Positions 36,159 to 40,506 of a stretch of DNA of 40,506 nucleotides are shown one piece after another (position 1 is the first letter of the stretch; each line of letters begins with the position of its first letter). The stretch covers positions 1 through 40,506 of the forward strand of contig JBGRQA010000041.1 in assembly GCA_041725895.1 (NCBI GenBank), given 5' to 3'. Source of the DNA: JBGRQA01 sp041725895 (GTDB taxonomy: Bacteria; Bacteroidota; Bacteroidia; Bacteroidales; Marinifilaceae). The notes under the pieces are model-generated. The model was not told the DNA's origin, searched no databases, and was given only the letters and a program-made list of their open reading frames with translations. A program made the translations under genes and the position numbers.

Positions 36159-36166
36159 TACGGCAC

Positions 36167-36199
36167 AAAAAAACGGGTGATTCCATCTGGAACCACCCG
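36167..36199 (-). terminator. Strong intrinsic terminator of the surface-protein gene
   Basis: On the minus strand CGGGTGGTTCC (36189-36199) pairs with GGAATCACCCG (36174-36184) around a 4-nt loop, with one G-T pair, and seven T follow (36167-36173). This is a textbook rho-independent terminator, 25 bp after the stop codon. Confidence 0.92.
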
Positions 36200-36224
36200 C
36201 TGCATTATCCTTTATCTATCAAAT

Positions 36225-39200
36225 CTACATCTTCACAATTCGCAAACTACCTCTGCCTTCAACCTTCAACAGGTAGATCCCTTTGGTGCAATTCGAAAGA
36301 TTGATTTTCATCTCCCCATCCTCAGCTATTTTCGTCAGAATAACATTCCCTTGTATTGTAGTTACCACCACTCTCAAGCCTCGCTCCAGTCCCTTAACAA
36401 CCATCTGATCCCAAACAGGATTCGGATAGACTACCAAACCATCCTTATTATTTTCCAGGTCATCAATACCGGTAGTCATATCAATGGTTATGGTTTTGCT
36501 AATGGAAGCGCCCTTGTAGTTTTTACTACCATCCTGTCGCGCAGTAATAGTTACCTCGCCCGAAGAAATCGCCGTAAATACATTATTTTCTATAGTTGCT
36601 AATTCAGGCTGCTCCGTGGTAAATACCACTTCCAGTCCCGTACTAGCTTCAGCTTCCAGCGAAAGCTGATCACCCACCTTCACATTCTCAATCACCTGCT
36701 CCCAGCTAATGGTTTGATCCGCCTTATCTATTATTAGGGAACCATTATTATAATCGAAATTGTAATTATCATCCGAACCTCCAGAAATGACTATCTCATA
36801 GCTAGCAGCATCCAACGGCCATTCTCCCGATATATTCGCTTGGGGCAATTCATTCAGTACATCAGCACCTTCACCATTTACAAATCCGTCGTAATGTAAA
36901 ACATATTCAGGCTGTGCATCACCGTAGTCGAGTTGCACATCTTCAACCGAAACAGTAAGTTGTGCTTTAGCAACGCTCACTTCTACTTTCCCCTCTATAG
37001 CGGAATAGTTTTCAGTATCCTCTGGTGTAAAAACAACGGTATGCAATTCGCTTCCAACTACAGGTACCTTATCTTCCTCCTTAAATGAAAACTGTCCGGA
37101 AACACAAGCCTGCCCTCCTGTTAATACCACATCAGAAAGCTTTTGGCCGTATTTAATTTCATTCTTTGCAGTTGGCCAAACATCAACAAATCTATTATTG
37201 AACGTAGACTCATAAGCCCCTATGTCAATGATTTTATAAACCCTGTGTTTGCCAACAATGTCCTTAATTGGCAAATTCAATCCGGTTGTATCCGGGGTAC
37301 CGGCATTAATACAGGGGGAGGTACCTGTTAATTGCCAATCATCATTTTCAGGATCAACAAATCTGGGTCCGGAAGTATAGTTGTTGCCAGCAGCAAGATT
37401 TATATTCCCAACACCTTCATATCCTCCGGTAATGGCACTATAACTTACCGCTGGTGTTCCCTTAATACTACCCTGCAAATTATCCCATAAAATACAATTC
37501 ACAATTTTTAAATTAGTATTTAAATCACAATCAACACCAATGCCTTTATTTGAGGTTATAGTATTATTTATTATAGAAATGGATATCTCTGTTTCATTCG
37601 AGGAGCAATAAATTCCACCACCGGACACATCTCCATTCCTGGAAATTATGTTGTTTATTATTACTGGTTCGCTATTACAACTTGTGATTCCGGTACCATG
37701 ATTTTTATTTATGTTATTGTGAATTATGCAAGGGTTACCATCATTGTAGCAATGGATGCCATCTTCATTATCTTGAATAAGGTTTTGGCTAATGTTCGGA
37801 TGAGAAGCTGAACAATAGATGCCATCGCCATCCCAAGTATTTTGAATAAGGTTTTGAGTAATGATCGGGTGAGAATATAAACAATATATTCCATCTTTTT
37901 TATTGTTGACTATGCTATTATTTCTAATAGTCGAGCTTGAGAATATAGAAAATACACCACAATCTCCATTAGTGATTGTAAAACCATCGACAAGGGTACT
38001 ATCCTCAGGTAAAGATTCCTTATCAAATAACAAAACATAGTGGCTATTATTGTAACGAGTTTGCCCAATATCTCCATCCAGAATTGTAGGGTTGCTAAAC
38101 TCCCAAGAATCTGTTTTACCATCCATATTAATATCATCTTTGATTCGCTCATCAATGGAGGTTTCCGTTCCGTTAAACCCCCCAAATAGTTTAACGCAAG
38201 GTTTCATGATAAAGGATTTCGTCCTAGGATACGACTCCTTATATTCTTTAGTAGGTTTGTAATTTCCTGCAGCAACCCATATCTCACCACCACCTAAATC
38301 AAAGCTCTTTTCAATGGCCTGTTGAATATTTCCCATAGCCTCTTGCCAACTTTCACCATTACCGGTACCGTTTGGTTTTACAAAAATCACTGGAGCCCCC
38401 TTCTTACAATACGATGACTCCACAGCTCCAATATCAATTCGCCCTTGTTGTATCCGATCATTTCCTGCAAAATCCTTCAAAGGGAAGTCCGAAACGCCAG
38501 TATTCATCGTTCCCCTGTTTATACATACAGATTCATTATTTAGAGTGAAATCCCCATTATCTGGATCTCGAAAATTAGGGCCTGTTGCACCATAATTATC
38601 CGCACTTAATTTTATAATTCCTTCCCCATGGTATTCATCTTGTATGGCACATCCCTTGATGGTAGCAGATCCTCTAATTTGCTCTCCTTCATTCCCCCAA
38701 AAAATAGAATTTAAAATTGTAACACAACCCTCATGATCCAAGTAAATGCCATTTTGTTGATTGTTTACTACATTACAATTGATCATGGTAAAATGAGAAC
38801 TTTCATCTGCTGCACTATAATAAAGCCCTCCACCTAAAATAAATGTATAATCATCTCTATTTGTTTTCAGTAAATTATCGGAAATGATATTGTTGATCAA
38901 GGTAAGGCCAGTTTCCTTTCCATTAACCATAAAAAATAACCCACCTCCTATTAAAGATGAGCTATTAGCGTAATTACTAAAATGAGTATTCTTGGATATT
39001 AAATTTTGGGTCATTGTAATACAAATGTTTTCACCACTTGTATTACAATATACACCTGCGCCCACATAGCTACTTATATTTCCTGATATGATATTATTCA
39101 TTACTGTAAAGTGAGAGCCTTTGCCCGCTGCAACATAACTCAGTCCTCTTCCTATATTGTTAGTTATTGAATTTTGATTTAAAGTAAAAAGAGAATTTGC

Positions 39201-39896
39201 TCCCTTACTAAAATAGCTTAGGCCTGAATGCAAGTTGTCTGAAATAGTATTATTGGTCATTAATAATTTTGCATCGCGTCCAATTGAATAGTAATTAATA
39301 GTTTTCCCTCCATAATTATTTTTAACAATATTATTGTTTAGTATTACCCTCGTTGATTCCATTTTCAAGTAAATATATATTCCCGAACCATCCGTATTAC
39401 ATACTCCATTCCAATCAAAAGCTTGATCATTGTTCCCGTCGGTAATTGTAAATCCATCAAGCTGATAGATCTCATTATCCTTTTCACTTTTTATATAAAC
39501 CACATGGTATGAGTTATCCTCTTTTATACTATTATCTCCAATATTTCCGCTAAGGATTGTAGGATTACTTCCAAGGTCTCTTTCCTTTACGGTATTTTCA
39601 TTTCCTGCAAAGCCACCATACAGCTGAACTCCCTTCTTAAGAGTAAAAGCCCGTTTTCTAAGATCATCATTATTCCCATCATACTGCACCGTTGGGTAGT
39701 AAGTTCCTTTCGCAACCCAAATTTCACCACCATTTTTTCCCATCTGGTTGATAGCAGTTTGAATATCAGTCATCGCATTTTCCCACGAGGAGCCGCTTTG
39801 ATCTCCTGCTCCACTTGGGGTTACAAAAATTCTATTTTGCCCAGAGCTATGTAAATAAACCAATAGTCCTAGAATAAAAATTATAGTTCTTCTCAT
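36225..39896 (-). CDS. T9SS-exported beta-helix surface protein
   Basis: This 1223-residue protein has a signal peptide (MRRTIIFILGLLVYLHSSGQ). Two tandem copies of a right-handed beta-helix unit follow: copy one (about 23-495) starts IFVTPSGAGDQSGSSWENAM and copy two (about 505-895) starts IFVKPNGTGNGESWQEAMGN. Both contain GGEIWVAxGxYxPT, a LYGGFAGNE or LFGGFNGTE turn, dozens of NNxI/NNTI coils and a closing CINRG/CINAG with DIGAVES or DIGAYES. Next come MBG/YDG-like beta-sandwich repeats (about 900-1070, with LTVSVEDVQLDYGDAQPEY), a Big-type domain, and a C-terminal type A sorting domain (VVYPNPVWDQMVVKGL, then GIYLLKVEGRGSLRIVKM) that sends the protein through type IX secretion. It is probably cell-surface bound, acting as an adhesin or polysaccharide-binding protein; no lyase motif was recognised. 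Confidence 0.92.
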   Translation of the reverse strand: MRRTIIFILGLLVYLHSSGQNRIFVTPSGAGDQSGSSWENAMTDIQTAINQMGKNGGEIWVAKGTYYPTVQYDGNNDDLRKRAFTLKKGVQLYGGFAGNENTVKERDLGSNPTILSGNIGDNSIKEDNSYHVVYIKSEKDNEIYQLDGFTITDGNNDQAFDWNGVCNTDGSGIYIYLKMESTRVILNNNIVKNNYGGKTINYYSIGRDAKLLMTNNTISDNLHSGLSYFSKGANSLFTLNQNSITNNIGRGLSYVAAGKGSHFTVMNNIISGNISSYVGAGVYCNTSGENICITMTQNLISKNTHFSNYANSSSLIGGGLFFMVNGKETGLTLINNIISDNLLKTNRDDYTFILGGGLYYSAADESSHFTMINCNVVNNQQNGIYLDHEGCVTILNSIFWGNEGEQIRGSATIKGCAIQDEYHGEGIIKLSADNYGATGPNFRDPDNGDFTLNNESVCINRGTMNTGVSDFPLKDFAGNDRIQQGRIDIGAVESSYCKKGAPVIFVKPNGTGNGESWQEAMGNIQQAIEKSFDLGGGEIWVAAGNYKPTKEYKESYPRTKSFIMKPCVKLFGGFNGTETSIDERIKDDINMDGKTDSWEFSNPTILDGDIGQTRYNNSHYVLLFDKESLPEDSTLVDGFTITNGDCGVFSIFSSSTIRNNSIVNNKKDGIYCLYSHPIITQNLIQNTWDGDGIYCSASHPNISQNLIQDNEDGIHCYNDGNPCIIHNNINKNHGTGITSCNSEPVIINNIISRNGDVSGGGIYCSSNETEISISIINNTITSNKGIGVDCDLNTNLKIVNCILWDNLQGSIKGTPAVSYSAITGGYEGVGNINLAAGNNYTSGPRFVDPENDDWQLTGTSPCINAGTPDTTGLNLPIKDIVGKHRVYKIIDIGAYESTFNNRFVDVWPTAKNEIKYGQKLSDVVLTGGQACVSGQFSFKEEDKVPVVGSELHTVVFTPEDTENYSAIEGKVEVSVAKAQLTVSVEDVQLDYGDAQPEYVLHYDGFVNGEGADVLNELPQANISGEWPLDAASYEIVISGGSDDNYNFDYNNGSLIIDKADQTISWEQVIENVKVGDQLSLEAEASTGLEVVFTTEQPELATIENNVFTAISSGEVTITARQDGSKNYKGASISKTITIDMTTGIDDLENNKDGLVVYPNPVWDQMVVKGLERGLRVVVTTIQGNVILTKIAEDGEMKINLSNCTKGIYLLKVEGRGSLRIVKM

Positions 39897-39914
39897 GGTA
39901 TTTTATTTTATGTC

Positions 39915-39944
39915 CTTCTGTTTTTACATTTCTACTAACAGAAG
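39915..39944 (-). promoter_or_regulatory. 5' leader hairpin of the surface-protein gene
   Basis: CTTCTGTT (39915-39922) pairs with AACAGAAG (39937-39944) around 14 nt. It lies 19-48 bp upstream of the start codon, inside the expected mRNA leader, and could influence mRNA stability or translation. Confidence 0.4.
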
Positions 39945-39960
39945 ATATTTTATGATGTAT

Positions 39961-39991
39961 CGAAGTTACGGTTTCTATTTAACATTAACAA
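39961..39991 (-). promoter_or_regulatory. Putative promoter of the surface-protein gene
   Basis: On the minus strand TTG (39989-39991), a 20-nt spacer and TAACTTCG (39961-39968) match the Bacteroidota TTG-N20-TAnnTTTG pattern with one mismatch in the -7 box. Transcription would begin about 60 nt before the ATG. Confidence 0.4.
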
Positions 39992-40042
39992 CATCAATTA
40001 CACCCCTTTTTAAAAGACAATATGGTCTTTCTCCTTAGTCTT

Positions 40043-40144
40043 CGGCAAAAAAAACACACCCCTGCCCCGTTCCCTAAGGCCTCACCCTGTAGCAACATTC
40101 GTTTTTGTCATATTTTTTGCCCCCCACCGGTCACCCCTTCCTCC
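40043..40144. repeat. Direct repeat, right copy (partner 35713-35817)
   Basis: See the left copy. This copy is joined on its left to a TCTTCGGCAAAA core (40035-40060), which shows that the short core and the longer repeat are parts of one larger repeat family. Confidence 0.85.
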
Positions 40145-40506
40145 ACATCCCCATCACCCCCATTTTTAATGCAAGGCATTAAAAAAAAGAATTCAGGTAT
40201 TCATAGTAGAACAGGGATAATAATACGTTATATTAAACTCTGGCATCCGGAACAAGAAACCAGGAACTAGAAACAAAAACCATCTATAACTACTTTTATC
40301 TTCTACTAGCCAGGTTTGTGCTATGGTATTACCTTGGGTAGAAACTTTGCCAAATTTCCTTCTCCCTGTACCGCAATTTATTTCCTTATTCCCTGCAATT
40401 CCGAACACCCGCTCCCCGCACAAAGCCATCCCATCCCACAACATGTCAAGATCAAGCCTCCGGTTTTGCCGGATTTTTTGATTCAAACAATTATTGATTT
40501 GGGCAT
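40145..40506. other. Window end, no gene recognised
   Basis: The stretch is repeat-like and C-rich. A minus-strand frame at 40193-40486 has low-complexity, unlikely protein sequence and matches nothing I know, so I do not call a gene. Confidence 0.5.

Larger units (their letters stand above)
35296..36166. other. C-rich non-coding tract
   Basis: No credible gene is seen. The plus strand is very rich in C and poor in G from about 35400 to 36160. Within it are a copy of the TCTTCGGCAAAA-type repeat (35311-35339), the left copy of the direct repeat that flanks the surface-protein gene (35713-35817), and a degenerate REP-like block (36121-36158). Confidence 0.65.

Noticed and set aside
35387..36304. 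Overlapping frames of 61-143 residues in the C-rich tract
   Set aside because: The translations are low-complexity Pro/Ser-rich on one strand and Gly/Arg-rich on the other, as expected from base skew; repeats cross them.
40193..40486. 97-residue minus-strand frame at the window edge
   Set aside because: It includes repeat-like sequence, has no recognised domain, and its start has no supporting context.

Overview
The window looks like an AT-rich chromosomal segment of a Bacteroidota bacterium, probably a marine or anaerobic member of the Marinilabiliales or a relative. The evidence is a large surface protein with a type IX secretion C-terminal domain, a small secreted Cys-rich peptide of the NVEALA type beside a 6-bladed beta-propeller lipoprotein, Bacteroidota-style promoter motifs (TTG, about 20 nt, TAnnTTTG), and a Bacteroidota-type I-B CRISPR-Cas locus. 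The genus is inference; no rRNA or tRNA gene was seen.

Layout. (1) 1-11002: a complete type I-B CRISPR-Cas locus on the minus strand, in the order cas6-cas5-cas3-cas8-cas7-cas4-cas1-cas2, then a leader of about 220 bp with a good promoter, then an array of 41 full repeats and 41 spacers that runs off the left edge. (2) 11003-16493: long C-rich, G-poor intergenic tracts with dispersed repeats, around three orphan genes (one TPR-like membrane-anchored protein and two small membrane proteins). (3) 16494-23457: a compact four-gene plus-strand operon encoding an SF1 helicase-PLD nuclease fusion (Mokosh type II-like), an unrecognised 184-residue protein, an ABC-type ATPase with a long N-terminal extension, and an HNH endonuclease. 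The last two resemble the PtuA/PtuB pair of Septu. This is the best candidate for an undescribed composite defence system. (4) 23458-24360: repeats, three stacked hairpins and an IS200-type transposase remnant. (5) 24547-32609: minus-strand envelope and secretion genes: a GT2 glycosyltransferase, a GT-C glycosyltransferase, a signal peptidase I with a long insertion, a thioredoxin-like lipoprotein, a beta-propeller lipoprotein, an NVEALA-like Cys-rich peptide and a TMTC-like GT-C membrane protein. (6) 33347-36224: a decayed IS66 transposase, a 65-residue HTH protein with a perfect 30-nt palindrome upstream, a 21-bp-period repeat, and more C-rich repeats. (7) 36225-39896: a 1223-residue T9SS-exported beta-helix protein with a clear terminator, flanked by direct repeats about 4.3 kb apart.

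How the parts may work together. The CRISPR locus appears intact, with all visible catalytic motifs kept, and lies in the same neighbourhood as the helicase-PLD/ATPase/HNH operon, so the left half reads as a defence island. The right half reads as an envelope/secreted-peptide neighbourhood: a small Cys-rich peptide is encoded near a signal peptidase, a thioredoxin-fold lipoprotein, a propeller lipoprotein and glycosyltransferases, which could mature, oxidise or glycosylate it. That functional link is inference from gene order only.
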